From NCBI GenBank assembly GCA_021234155.1, contig JAJEKV010000084.1, positions 3,539,702 to 3,603,701 on the forward strand: 64,000 nt of DNA, given 5' to 3'. Below the pieces are notes generated by a model. That model made no database searches. It was not told the DNA's origin and saw only the letters and a list, made by a program, of their open reading frames with translations. The translations under genes and the position numbers were made by a program. The DNA comes from Isoetes taiwanensis (lineage: Eukaryota; Streptophyta; Lycopodiopsida; Isoetales; Isoetaceae). Positions within the stretch are counted from its first letter, which is position 1. Each line of letters starts with the position of its first letter. Below are positions 11,354-23,568 of the stretch, in pieces.

Positions 11354-12960
11354 GTACTGTTTTCTTTTATTGCTTTCTTGTGTTGAATTTTTCTTGAGTT
11401 ATTTGTGTGCAGTTCTTTCATTGTGTGAAGAAAAAAACGTACGAAATCTGAAAAATATGCCTCTGAACTGTTTGTGTATTTGGAAATTCCAAAAAAAAAG
11501 CTTTGTTTGATTGGGAAAAAAAAGGATTGTATGTCTGATTGGCTTTTATTGATTGCATTGCTTGCATGAGAATAGTGACTTGAAAAAAAGAAAAAAAAAA
11601 GAGGGAGAATGGCTGTATGTATGCATGTGCACTTGCATGAGATTAGCCCCTGCCCTTTAAGGGCGGTCAGGCTGTTTAGATCTGTGCAATGCGCAGGGAA
11701 TTCGAATCCCCAAGTCTGTATATTGCTTTCTATTCATATGACCTGCAGATGGAATGTTGATGCTGTGGCAAAGTCGACTGTAAGGGAATGATGGCGCTGA
11801 TATACAGTGCAGACTGTTTGGACGTGATCCATAAGCTCTTAATATAGACTGGAGACTTCTTGGGCGTGATCCACAAGCTGTGGCACCATATATAGAACTG
11901 GCTTTATGTGGCATCTCCTTATTATTGGGGATTGAATTGCCAAATTAGCATGTTGCTAATTTCGAGTCAAGGCATATGAAATATGTTCTTCAATGGTTGT
12001 CAAACGCCCTTAGGAATAGGGCCACATAAGCATTTGACCCTAACCCTTGCTGAGTGTACGCATGGGATGCTCTTAGAGGGAATATTCCTCAATATATTCC
12101 CCCATCCAACACTTGGAAAATTGCTACAGGTTCCATCAACCATAATCAAGCTATCAACCTAGAATTAGTGCAAGTTAGATAAGATTCCGAGTTGCCAGGA
12201 GGGTCAACTCGACAGGCTCATCACAAAAGAGCAAAACCCTACTTCCGACTCCTGCAATAATGCTCCAAATTCGTCCCCTACCTTCCAAATTTGGCAAAAG
12301 CCTTTCTAACAACAGAAATATTTACCTTCTAAACATGGCGACTGGCATCAGGCCATTGCATCGCCCTGCTCGACCCCAAAACTCTTCCAATCACCTTGCT
12401 TGGCCCCAACAAAACCCTTCCAACAATACAGGAAATGAAAAGATTTGATTTTGCCCTATTCTTATCCTCTTTTTCTTACACCCCCTTAAACCTTCCATAT
12501 GTTATAAATGTACCCTTTAGCAAACCATATCAACTAAGGTCAAAAGGTCGCTCCAACTATGTATAGAAAACTCTTGCTTGCATGTTGGACTCTTGTTTAT
12601 TCTGATAAGTGTTGAACATATGCCTTTGTCTTATGAAGTTCATATATACGGTATATAAATGTGTGTCCTGCCAATGGTTTAATTGCATATTCAACTTGTA
12701 TTCTATCTGCCCCTGTTCATGCCATACAGGGGCTGATTTGGCATATTCTAAACTTTTTAACAGGGGCTGATTTGGCATATTTTAAGGTATATTTGCCAAA
12801 TCGATAATCGAACTTAACTGGAAAAATAAATTGAAAGGGAAACGATGCAGGTGGAGCTCCTCTGGGCCGTAATTGTCCATTGTTCAGCTCGTCATTCGTC
12901 GTCAGGTTTGGCTTTGCTAGTTTTGCCGCCTTCTACGATATTACTAGGCTTCCTTTTATA
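11354..12960. other. Intergenic stretch with a tRNA-like B-box
   Basis: No protein gene seen. At 11694-11712 the sequence GGGAATTCGAATCCCC resembles the T-arm/B-box of a tRNA and is preceded by a G-C-rich variable-arm-like segment. A complete cloverleaf and discriminator cannot be drawn, so at most this is an old tRNA-derived SINE. A short direct repeat of 'caggggctgatttggcatat' sits at 12726 and 12761. Confidence 0.4.
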
Positions 12961-12969
12961 GAGGGGTCC

Positions 12970-13155
12970 ACTAGTTATATTTTTAATTTGTAACTTTGTG
13001 ATTGCCTTTTCAATCATGCTGGCCCTTTAGTCTGCTCCATTGACACTATATGCGCAGCAACCAGTCATATTTTTAACTTTGTAACTTTGTAAATGCCTTT
13101 CCAATCATATTGCCCTTTAATCTGCTCCATTGACACTACATGCATAGGAACCAAA
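12970..13155. repeat. Tandem duplication, about 95 bp, two units
   Basis: Two diverged head-to-tail copies share 'atatttttaa', 'gcctttycaatcat' and 'ctgctccattgacacta' in order. They lie downstream of the nitrate reductase gene. Confidence 0.8.
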
Positions 13156-13204
13156 ACAAAAGCATACAGAAAAATGAAGTTAGAAAAATGAAGTTAGAAA
13201 AATA

Positions 13205-13640
13205 TCAGTTATACTTGAGGCATATAACTTTAAATGTCTCCCCTTGTAATAGCATCTTGTAATGTTAATAGCTCGTAATAGCATCTTCACGGTATTTGAG
13301 GCACTTAACTTCACATGTCTCCCCTTGTAATAGCATCTCATACTGTTCATAACACGTAATGCATCTGCACAATTTATACAATTTGTAAAACTGTACAGAT
13401 TCTAATGTACAAAGGGCTAAATAGTTACTGTAATGCAAGGACTAAACTCGTTGAATAGCATGTAATAGCATCTGCACGATACTTGATGCAGATAACTTTT
13501 ACATATCTCACCTTGTAATAGCATCTTATAATGCTGATCACACATGATGCATCTGCACAATTTATACAATTTGTAAATCTGTACAAATTCTAATGTACAA
13601 AGGGCTAAGGTTTACTTTAATGCAAGGACAAAACTCAGAA
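13205..13640. repeat. Tandem repeat downstream of nitrate reductase
   Basis: Two long units (about 13278-13455 and 13468-13640) share 'ccttgtaatagcatct', 'gcatctgcacaatttatac' and 'aatgtacaaagggctaa'. A partial copy lies before them at 13205-13277. The second unit runs right up to and includes the nitrate reductase stop codon, so the duplication borders or overlaps the 3' UTR. Confidence 0.85.
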
Positions 13641-16604
13641 CTGATAAATGTTGTCCTTGTCATGGCCCAATTTGTCAAGATTCGGCAGGCAAGCATATTG
13701 GATCATTGGAGGGGGTCCACAGATGAATATAGCTGTATCAGAAGCAGCCTCCGGCAAATGATCTTGGATTATCTTCTCTGTAATGAACCCAACACTGTAC
13801 GGCCAATCTTGTGTTGACGGATTTGAAACAACATACCACACTTTAAAGTTCTCGTGCTCTTCTTGCCATCTGTCAAGCTCCTTTCTAAGCATTATATCCT
13901 CCTCTTGTCTGTTTGCATATATAAGAAATAATTGTGTCTGGTCTTGCTCATCATGGAGGATGGTCTTTATAAGCTGAAACATGGGTGTGATACCAGTTCC
14001 ACCTGCAAGCATGCCCATTTTTCTTGCATATTTGAGCATCCCAGAGACTGTAAATTCTCCCTTTTCTAGGTAATAAATGTGGCCGTACGGGCCCTTCACC
14101 TGAATGCTATCATCAATCTCTAAGCTGTCCAGATACTGTGACATAAGGCCACCTTCAGGGAATGATGGATGCACATTTTTAAAATAAACCCTAATAAATA
14201 ACTCAAAGAAGCCAACATCAGCATCTGTGCTTGTTGGTGTGTATGCTCTCATGCAGAGTTTACCGTTGATGGTTGGAGACAGCATTACATGCTTCCCAAC
14301 TGGCAGACCCAAAACCTGTTCTTCAGAAGGTAGACTGAACCTCAGCCTCCTAATATCATGTGTCAAGCATTCCTTTTCAATGAGTTTACAACTAATGCTC
14401 TGCTTAGGGTCCACAGGAAGAGCAGTAGCACTAGTTTTCATAGAAAATTCTGGAATGGAACCTAGTCTTCTCATTGCTGCCAGTGCTTTGTTATTCCCAT
14501 GTAATGAGCTCTCTGGAGTTGTATCAGAAGAAATGCTACCATGGAGAAGGTCACCAATTCTAAAATCTTCCAAGAGCGCACGGGCTTTGGAAGAATGTAT
14601 GGCATCAAATTCTTCTGTGCAATCTGTACCTGCATTTATCAGGATGCTATCTACACCACCTGGGTGGTCCTTGAGAAATGAAGTGCAATCGTATACATTG
14701 TTGTGAATCACAATCCAACATGATTCTGCTTTGTTATGTTTCCTAACCTCTGACATTGAAATTAGGTGGGGAACTGACTTTCCCAGGGCTGGAGTGGATG
14801 CACTTCTAGTAAGTGGAAGCTGGTCTTCCTCATCCTTTTTAACCATCCATCCACCTGATTGATTTCCAGCCAATGTGGGATGTTCAAAAAGAAGACCAAC
14901 ACCTCCTCCCTTGCGTTTGCAAGGATTCACGTGAATTTTAAACCAGCAGTTATTCATCATTCCCTGTGATCATATAAAAAATTAGCAATTATTCAAAGTC
15001 TGTAACTGGCCTTCAACAACTTTCTAATTACCATAACATTCCAAATAAGATCCTTTGGTTGAGTGTTCAAACTCTCATCCCAAGCTCGAACAGCCAGCTG
15101 TTTGGATTGAAGCAACTCAATTACTTCCACATCCAATTGCCAGAAGCACCAACACCAGTATTTTCCATACTTGGTAGGCTTTTCTGGATGGTTGAGAGTG
15201 CATATTTTCCAAGTACCACCATCATCCAAACTGACCTCTACCCTAGTGACCTTCCTACCACCCCCTGTACATCCAGCACATTATTTTACATGATGATGCA
15301 ATTCAATTCAATAAGATGTAAGATAGTATACCTGAGTATGCATAGCCCTTAAGCGTGTACGGGGACTGTAAGGTCGACGGATTGATTAGCAGTACATCTC
15401 CATGAACAGGTGTGGTAATAACAGAGTTAATATTAAGGTCATTTATGATGTAATTCGGATTAAACCACCAGCCTGTACAAAAACAAAAAGGTTAGGAAAT
15501 GTCACCTTAAGGTACTTAAAACCAGAAGAAGCTGTAAAAAAGAAAAGAAAATGGAGGGAATCCAAAAGATCAAAAAGTACCTTCAGAATTTGCCATCTCA
15601 GCATCCACATGAGAAGGAAGAACACGATTATCTTTGTAATGGTAGTAGTTAGAGGACTCGACAGAAGTAACTTCAATCTTTTTCAACCATTTCACCATTC
15701 TGCCACCAATAAATCCTGGTATAATCATGCGAACAGGGAAGCCATGATCAGGTTGAAGCACCTTTCCATTTTGCATGTAAGCAATGATTACATCTTGGGT
15801 CACATCCAAAGCCTTGTCTATGCTAATGCAAGTCCCATAACCAGAACCCGAAGCTGCAGGCAGCTTATCTCCACCCTCAAAACAAACAAATCGGGCTCCC
15901 TTTTTTTTAGATAGGACCCCACATGCTCTTAAAAGATCACAAAGGCGAACACCACGCCATATAGAAGTGCTCAATCCTGCAGCTCCCCAATTAAAGCCAA
16001 TCGTTTGTTGCACCATATTTTGTTCCTTTCTTCTATTGCCAGCACATACTAGAGTTACAGGAAGCTCTCGAGCTTGGAATTTAAGCAGATCATCCATGGA
16101 AAATGACCTTGGCATTTTTACCAAACCACAAACCTCCACCTTCCAGGAGTCCCATGCCCCCTGAGCAGAAGCCCCATGGTTCCTCACATAATGCAATGAC
16201 GTTGGAGTAAGAAAGCCATGCTCCATTAGTTTTTCTAATGGAGGCTCACTATTAAAGGGATGTCTTCCCGTCAGCCGAATCATGCTAGGATGTCTAGGAA
16301 TCCAACCGTCTGCTGTTCCTTCGTCTCTTTCATCTATGCTACCATCCTTCCTTATATCTAAGGGCACAACATATTCCATTTCTTCTTCTTCATCCTCTTC
16401 TTCTTCCTCATGCACATGGCCATTCTCTTCATACAAATGGCCATTCTCATCACCAATCGAGCCCCAAGAAACAATACTCCTTTTAGGAATAATTGCCACA
16501 CTATGAAGCTTCTCCACAAAATGATCAGCAGTTAGTGATGCATGTGCATCAGACAATATTACCGGTGCTTCCACCACAGAGATACCCATCGTATCCAACA
16601 TCAA
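13635..16604 (-). CDS. NIA: Nitrate reductase, assimilatory (four exons, 908 aa)
   Basis: This cytosolic enzyme reduces nitrate to nitrite with NAD(P)H. Exons read on the minus strand are 16604-15581, 15472-15332, 15264-15032 and 14963-13635. All introns are GT..AG and the frame stays open for 909 codons with stop. Three introns at these places match plant NIA genes. Domains: acidic N-terminus (about 55-95); molybdenum cofactor domain with the ligand Cys187 in [13 protein letters not shown]; dimerisation region (about 345-460); hinge with RSASTP, a 14-3-3 consensus with Ser522; cytochrome b5 with haem His566 (HPGG) and His589; FAD domain with RAYTPTS (705-711); NAD domain with GGTGITP (787-793) and CGPPPM (Cys881). 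All key residues are present, so the gene is probably functional. The start Met is the first in the open frame. Confidence 0.97.
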
Positions 16605-16965
16605 ACAATTGATTCAGGAGGGCGAATTTGCGGACACGGGAAGAAGCTGGGGAAATCTCATTTTTATCGAGCAAGGAAAGCACGATGAATGGTTGTGCCG
16701 AAACGCAGAAGCAGTCAAGACGAAAGCCAACCTGAAAGGGCATTGCTAAACCTCCAGGTTACGTCGGAGGACAAAACGGCTCCCCGCAAGCTACAAGGGT
16801 CATCGACCGCCGGCTCTTCACGTGGGCCCATGTGGCCGAAATTGGAGGTCAATCGCCATGGCAAATTTCTTCCTTTCATCGTTTGCCACGTTCCTTACTC
16901 TCGACCACATAATAATTTTTGTGGTATAATTTATGTCTGAAAAGGTGTACTATAATATATAGGAA
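16605..16965 (-). promoter_or_regulatory. Likely nitrate reductase upstream region
   Basis: This is the minus-strand upstream DNA of the nitrate reductase start codon. A TATA-like TATATATT lies near 16953-16961, about 350 bp from the ATG, which would imply a long 5' UTR. No better TATA box is evident closer. The transcription start cannot be placed from sequence. Confidence 0.25.
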
Positions 16966-17544
16966 ATCCGCGTTGTTGGTGTTTCTAGAACATGTTAGGG
17001 GAGGGTCGCCCCCTTTCGTGCACTTAAGGGCCCGTTCATTGTAAAGGTCTGCATCACCACATTCCACAAACTCGGCACCATTAGATTCTCCACATGTCGT
17101 ACAATCCAATGGTGTAATGTATTTTAATTAAAAAAATGTGAGGCTTCGAGTTCTGTTGGGTTGAATGTAGGGGGGTCAAGGCGGCCCTCCTTTATAGCAT
17201 GATTTTAGCCACGTACCATCCCCATGGCCTTTATCATGGCCAGCGATCGTGGTGGATAGGCCCTTGCTATCGCGGAGAGCTCGCACGGATTCACGCTCCC
17301 TCCCCTCGCCCCCCTCTCAAAGCCACATAGGCACATGTAATTGCCTCCGTGCTTCCTCTCCTCTTGGGCCGAGGGCTGATGAGCCCGTCATCGAGGTTAA
17401 TCCAACTCCAAATATGCAGGGCAGTTGATTTTCGATGTGGGAGGGTGAATTACCAGGATGAGACAGATTCGGCTTTGATCTGCCTCGTAATTTTGCTGCC
17501 ATCCAGTACAAAGGGGATCATAAACGCTTGATCCCTCTCCCCCC

Positions 17545-17575
<31 letters not shown>

Positions 17576-17950
17576 CTTCCATGCAGCGTGTTGGGAAATC
17601 CAACCATTGTAGAGGTGTTTACATAAGGGTTGTTTTCCATGAGAGGAAAACTTAGAGGTTTTTCAAAGGTGGGGTCACGGGAATCGGATGTTTCCCTAAA
17701 CATCTAACCTGAAGGCACCCAGGTTTGGGATCTGCTATTTTTGAAAGCCAGGTTTTGAGCCTCTTTTTGTCTTCTTGGTGGGGCTAGGATGAGGTTTGAG
17801 ATCCATGGAAACAGAGAAAATATGGGCTCCAGGTAAACATCACCATAACCTTGAAAAATTTCAGGTTCAACCCTCATGGGAAGCCATCATAAGGAGCGAG
17901 CTCATCTGGTATCTAGCAAATCCGACTACGCCATAGCAATTCGCAGAAGC
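16966..17950. other. Intergenic DNA with a 28-nt poly(A) run
   Basis: No gene recognised. A run of A at 17545-17572 follows a C-rich block and could be the tail of an old retroposed sequence, but I find no matching target-site duplication. Confidence 0.4.
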
Positions 17951-18604
17951 TATTTTTTTTTTCTTCTAAATTTTTGATTGAAGGATGATATTATATTTAT
18001 ATTATAAAGGAGAACAAAAATGACTACTTGTATGGGGAGTGTCCACCCAAAAAAAAAAAAAAAAAAAAACCTCCATGAAAGTGAATCCGGAAAGTGGGGG
18101 TTTAACTAAAATTCTATGACACCCAAAGATGTCAAACAAGGAAGGAAATAACTATAAGTATAACAGTTGTCTGCCTAAAGGTTATAAACCAAAGCCAAAA
18201 ACTCTGAAATAAGAGTGACAGGGTTTTATAATGTTTTAAGATGTCTTCAATCCTGAATTTGATCCTCAACATCAAGTCTCCTATCCAGAGGAGTAACCAA
18301 ATTTAAATCCAAAGGGTCCGGTCCTTTCGTGACCATTGTCATCTTGGCAAGATATAGGCATGGGCATGATCCGGATTTTGCAAAATTGTACTTTCCTGCA
18401 AAGATCTCTAGCTTGACAGATGAAATTCTCTCTTCAGTCCTACCGGAGGGCACACGAGCAAGTGCAATCACAATCTTCTTCAAAGTGATGAAGGGCAGAC
18501 TGTCGAAATTCAGCTGCCCACTTTTGAATGTCTTCATATTTCTTATTTGGGAAGGAGATCCGTCCGCTCATAAGAAAGAATTTTCCCCTCAAAAAAAGAT
18601 GAAC

Positions 18605-19723
18605 TTATAAGTAGACTTTATGAATCCAAGACACATCATAATTTGTTTGAGAGAGTATGGCCTGAGGCCATATAACTTCATTGCAGAAAACTAATTTATT
18701 TCTGCCTTTCCAGATTCTCCATAGAAGGATATAAAAACTCCAATGTCTGGGAGAGCTGGGGAGAAAAAAATCAGCTTCAGGACTCTCGAGAGAGAGATTA
18801 AGCAGCAAGGCCTCTGAGGAGATCTCAATTGTCCATTGGGACCAGAAGCAAGATCTAAAAAGATGGTCTTCATTTTCTGCATACGAGAGACATCTAGGGC
18901 AGACATTAGTATTTGAAAAATTACAGCTGAAGCGCTTGCTGTTTGTGGCCAGACTTTTATGCCACAGTTGCCAAATGAATGCCTTGATTTTCGGATTAAT
19001 CGGGGACTTCCAAAGATGGATAAGATTGGCTTTGCAGCGTTCCTGAGAAATTCCCCATTTGAGGTGTACACTCATCTCTTGATCTTTCATAAGATATTTA
19101 TAAGCCTCCTTTACTTTAAAAATGAATTTCCCTTTATAATGCCAAGTGATATTGCTATTGTTCCATTCAGCTTGAGAGATATAATTTGAAATGGCATTAT
19201 AAAGAGATCTGCTGCTATCATCTTCATACCTGATGTCAGAAGAATCAAAAGGAATAGGACCGTTAGCATCAAACAGATCTGAGATTGTGATCAAACCTTT
19301 TTCTTGCCACAATTTAGCTTGGTCTGGGAAGTTTCTAATGAGACAATGGGAGCTGTTGTCTCCGAGAAGGTAAGGATTCCAAAAAATATGTTGAGAAAGG
19401 GAAATTCCTTTCTCCCATGAATACATCCCTTTTACCTGCTTCCAAGCCATTATCCATTTCCTTATCAAGGGAGGACAATTGTTGGGGATCCAAAAACTCG
19501 AAAAAGGTCGCATCCGAAGTAACATTTTGATGTTCCAACCGTATGGCTTACATTTGAGGATGTAGTGCTTGATGAGGACGGAACCGGATCTTTGGATCTT
19601 ATCTCGTAATAGATCTGAAAAAGTATTTTGCAAAAAAGGGCGTGGCATGCTTTTCAATATTGATAATTCCCAAACCGCCATAGACTTAGGCTTGCGACAT
19701 TCTTCCATTGAGACAGAGTCCAA
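18605..19723 (-). pseudogene. LINE C-terminal region with zf-RVT finger
   Basis: This 372-codon open frame continues the LINE after a frameshift. Near its end it has FIWQLWHKSLATNSKRF, then CPRC, then ENEDHLFRSCFWSQW. This is the zf-RVT signature (CxxC...H...C) found at the C-terminus of plant LINE polyproteins, followed by the usual FYILLWRIWKGRNKLVF block. Confidence 0.75.
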
Positions 19724-19728
19724 AGATC

Positions 19729-20786
19729 TTACATTCTTGCCACGGAGATGAATCTTCCAAGGATACCCTGCAGCTTTTTGTAAACATATTTAGGAGCAAG
19801 GATGAAGGAGGATTGATAAACATGGGTTGAGGCTATAACCGAGTTCGCAAGAATTGCCCGACCAGCTTTAGAAAGGAATTTGGAGTTGAGAGTATCAACT
19901 TTGTGGTAAAATTTCTCAATGATGCCATTCCATAAATCTGCTGCATTTGAACGAATAGCAAAAGGAATGCCAAGCAATTTAGAATGAGTATTTGGGGGGT
20001 TGAAACTGCAATCAAGGAGAGTGGCTGCTTGAGTTCCCAGATCTGAGTTATGGGAGGTAATCTTAGATTTGGCAGGATTAATCTTGCATCCAGAAAAGTT
20101 ACCAAAGTCATTTAGGATATCCTTAGTATGATTTATCGACTGAAGATCCATGGATAAGAGGATAAAAGTATCATCTGCAAAATGCCCATTTAAGAATTGA
20201 TCAGTCATATCATTTGTAGGGAGATATAAACCTTCTATTCCCTCCTCTTTTGGCTTTCTGCAGGCTGCCGGGAGGGCTTCCATGACAATACTAAAAAAGG
20301 AAGGGGGGGGGGGCAACCTGCTTTGACTCCTCTTTTAATGTTGAAGAAGGGGCTGCATTCCCCATTAATTAAAACCGAGGAAGAGGAGTTGTTGAGAATT
20401 GCTGTGAAGAGGTTGATTGAGCTAGTGCTGAAATCGAGTTTCCTGCAGCAAATTTTAAGAAAATTCCAATTGACTATATCGAATGCTTTAGTGATGTCGA
20501 GTTTCAAAAGAGCAATCTCTTGATTGGAATCTTTTGCCCATCTGAGGCCAAGAGCAGCAGTGGCAACATTATCCAGAATATTCCTTCCTTTCAAGTAAGC
20601 CGATTGGCTCTGACTGATAATATTGTTTAAAATCTCCTTCAGCCTCTGAGTAATAGCACCTGAAATAATCTTGTATATGACATTAGTTAGAGAAATAGGT
20701 CTGTAATCCGAAAAGGAGATGGGTTCAGGAGTTTTTGGGATCAGAGAATCTTCTAAATTTTTGGCACTTTGCAATGTTTTGTTCAT
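19729..20786 (-). pseudogene. LINE reverse transcriptase domain, frameshifted
   Basis: Typical RT order is seen. PISFSDYRPISLTNVIYKII is followed by SAYLKGRNILDN, LLKLDITKAFDIVNW (motif A Asp), RGVKAGCP (motif B) and HFADDTFILL (motif C with both catalytic Asp). The frame breaks inside motif B at an 11-base homopolymer (plus-strand G run 20303-20313), which split the ORF in two. The thumb region follows (KLLGIPFAIRSNA, SKAGRAILANSVIASTHVY). Confidence 0.8.
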
Positions 20787-20804
20787 TTAGTGGACATGCG
20801 CTTA

Positions 20805-22786
20805 AGTGATATCTTTAAGATTTATATCTATTGGTAGGAGGTAGGATTTTTCTTGGGGATCTTCTTGGAGGTCCCAGGAGATTGTCTTTCATCATTTTCT
20901 TGCCTCTTTTTCTTCTGTTGTTGATGGTAGACCAGGCCCCTTCTTCTATAGAGGAGGACTTATAGTTGACCTGAAAGTCAAGGTCGTCATCCGAGTCCTC
21001 CTTCCTAGATTCCTATCATTTAAAATGCCAAGGTCCAAAGTGGAGATGCTCATAGTGATAGGATCGACCTTGATAACAACTTTAGAAGGAAATTGGAAAA
21101 TAATAGAGATAAACTTATTAGGGAGACCCGAATTGCTAGTGCTGCATTCATCCTTGATCTTGTGATTTTCTTCCAAATATTTGGCCTTGGGGTCTCCAAA
21201 CTTGTTTGTACTACTGTTTCTCCGAATCCCTGTGCATCGGTACTTCCTTACCTCTTATGTTCTCCTTGGGAGGAGGCAATGAAGTTCTAGCCAAAGGAAG
21301 CTTGGAATAAGAGATGTTGAGATAAAAAAGGTCCCGATTAGGAATTTTGCAGGGGATTTTATCTTCCCAGGTGGAGTAAATTTTTGTTTGAATGCAAATA
21401 GACGGGATGTTAGTTTGGAGTATGGAGATTTGGATAATATCACCCAAAATACTGGCTATGGCCCTGAGATGAGAAGCGGTCCAGCAGCCCATAGGAAGAT
21501 TGGAGCTGGAAATCCAGGTGGTAGTAGAGATCGAAGAAAAGTCACCTAGAATGTAAGAGGGGTCCCATTTCATGATATACACAAGATTGGTTAAGATCAC
21601 AGGGAACTGTCTAACTTAAGAATGGAGAGGATGGGTATCAACTGAGTTTTGGTCACCCAATGCTTCACAACACTTAAGGGCATTTTTGAGGGAAATGAAC
21701 AAGAATAACATGATCAGTGTTTCTAAGAATAGCAGAGTTGTCTATAATAGCACTGAGGTCCAAAAAATTCGCTTCATCTCCATTATTAATATCAGTTTTC
21801 AAAGATTCAGAGGTAACATTATTAGAACACATAGAATTGAGCAAGCCATTTTTGTAAGAGTTACCATTGATCTTGTCGTACTTGCCCATGATCGGAACAG
21901 AAGACTTGAGCACTTGCTTAGAAACCTTTGTCTTATTTTTGTCCATGTTTTTCTCTTTGATGATGGTATAGTTTTGACAGTCACAGTTCGCACAATCGGT
22001 AGGATGGAAGTAGCCATTACTATCCGCAATTTTGCATTTGGTAGGAGCCTCGAGAGGGAGTTGATAAGTTTTATAATCCATCTCTACTTCCTTTAGAGTC
22101 TCAACGGCAAAAGGGGGAAGCCTATTCTTGAAGCCCTTCTGAAAATTTTCGATCACATGATCATCTGCCTCCTCCCAAATTTTGACCAGACGAAAGGAAG
22201 CTTTAGATTTCCACCCGAGATCTTCAAGCTATTCTGCTAAAGTCTTAGCCGCCTGCAGCATTTCAGTCATGGACCTCCTAAATATCTGATTCTTGAGGCT
22301 ACAGCAGTCTTCCTTCGAGTGCCAAGTTTTCACCCTGATAAGCTGATAGAGAAGGATATCCATTTCTTGAATTTTCTGTAGCATTTGCCAAACCAGGTCT
22401 CTGTCACTAGCTTTCCCTTCCTTGTACTGGTTTTCGAGTCTCTGCATCTCCAATTTACACACCAAGATCTGTCCTCCCTTCTGCACCCCCCCGCAATTTG
22501 CAGCGGTCTCTTGTTGCTCCCTGATTATATCGAAAGTAGCCTTTAATTCCTTCATCTTAATCCAGGCCGGGTCCTTTTTGTCGTCCAAAACAAAGATTTG
22601 ATCCCAGCTTTGAATGACGAGGAGGGAGTTTTTGTCTTTGTACTCATAAGGCTCCCTTCTTGTGGAGGACGAGGATCCCCCGACTGCCGGTTTGCTTGTC
22701 GTCCCCTTAGATTTCATGGAACAGGGAAGGATCACGGAATCGATAGAGAGAACTAGAAAAAACAGGAAGACGGAGCAAGGATCCAA
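20805..22786 (-). pseudogene. LINE ORF1 (DUF4283-like), fragmented
   Basis: Four frame-broken pieces are visible: 22786-22229, 22156-21674, 21600-21211 and 21176-20946. The third contains LPMGCWTASHLRAIASILGD, which resembles the DUF4283 pattern common in plant L1 ORF1 (hydrophobic, P-x-x-x-W, then RAIAS.LG). The first piece is Lys/Gln-rich and looks coiled-coil-like. The second is Cys/Asn-rich with CANCDCQN. ORF1 proteins bind the element RNA in a ribonucleoprotein particle. Confidence 0.55.
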
Positions 22787-22850
22787 AGGAAATAGAAAGA
22801 AAGATAGGCAAAAGGGGTCGAATAATCTTTAGATTTTCTATAAAGGGGAA

Positions 22851-23560
22851 AAAAGATAGGAGAAAAGAAATCATGAAGAAAAGAGAGGGAAAGCTGCCAT
22901 ACTAATCAAGACTGATTGCCCGTACCCCTGAACCGACTGCCGAGATCTAACAAGGGAAGAGGGTCCCATCAATCATTAGGACAGAAGCCAAACGGTTAAA
23001 CTAGAAAAAACAGGAAGCAAGAAGGGCCGGGATGACAAGATCAGTTCGCAACCCCAAATCTCCAAACAACAATCCCGAGATCCAAGAAGACTTCTGCTGG
23101 CTGAAGATCAAAGAATGTTGCCTAGTGGTAAATGGATTCCACCCCGAATTCTGTTGAAACTTCAAGGAGAAAAAGATTTCTCTCGAAACTGTTGCCTACA
23201 GCCAAATAAGGTTGAGAGTTATGCGCAGAGACCTTGAGAGAGCCGATTCTGTCGAAGCAGAGGATGCAAAGAAAATACCTGTTAAAAAATTCAAAATCTA
23301 CTCTACAAAAGCCTATTCTAGAACGATTATCCCTGGTTAGAACTATAAGATTATCAATTGCTTGAATGAACCATCATTCAATTAAATTGGGTTTATGTCT
23401 TAATTTTGGGACAAATTTCATATTGCATGTTTTTAGTAGCATATTCAAATTCACACATTTCACCTCAAAATTATGAAAACGTAATATCATGTTATTTACA
23501 AAATAGTCAATATTTCACAATATAGCACCATATCATAAAAACGTGATAACAAAAATTTAC
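22851..23560. other. Intergenic or LINE 5' UTR
   Basis: No ORF recognised. Purine-rich sequence next to the LINE ORF1 start (22850-23330) may be its 5' UTR. The remainder is AT-rich. Confidence 0.35.
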
Positions 23561-23568
23561 ATAGTTAT

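Larger units (their letters stand above)
17953..22850 (-). mobile_element. LINE (L1-type), lacking its endonuclease
   Basis: The minus strand carries in order ORF1-like fragments, a reverse transcriptase and a C-terminal zinc-finger region. The endonuclease that should lie between ORF1 and RT is missing: ORF1-like sequence ends around 20805 and RT begins at about 20786. A T run at 17953-17962 (poly(A) on the element strand) is a candidate 3' end. No target-site duplication was found. Several frameshifts show it is dead. Confidence 0.75.

Noticed and set aside
11650-11725. A tRNA gene
   Set aside because: Only a T-arm-like block is convincing; no acceptor stem or anticodon arm can be formed.
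14227-14706. 159-codon plus-strand ORF
   Set aside because: Antisense shadow of nitrate reductase exon 4.
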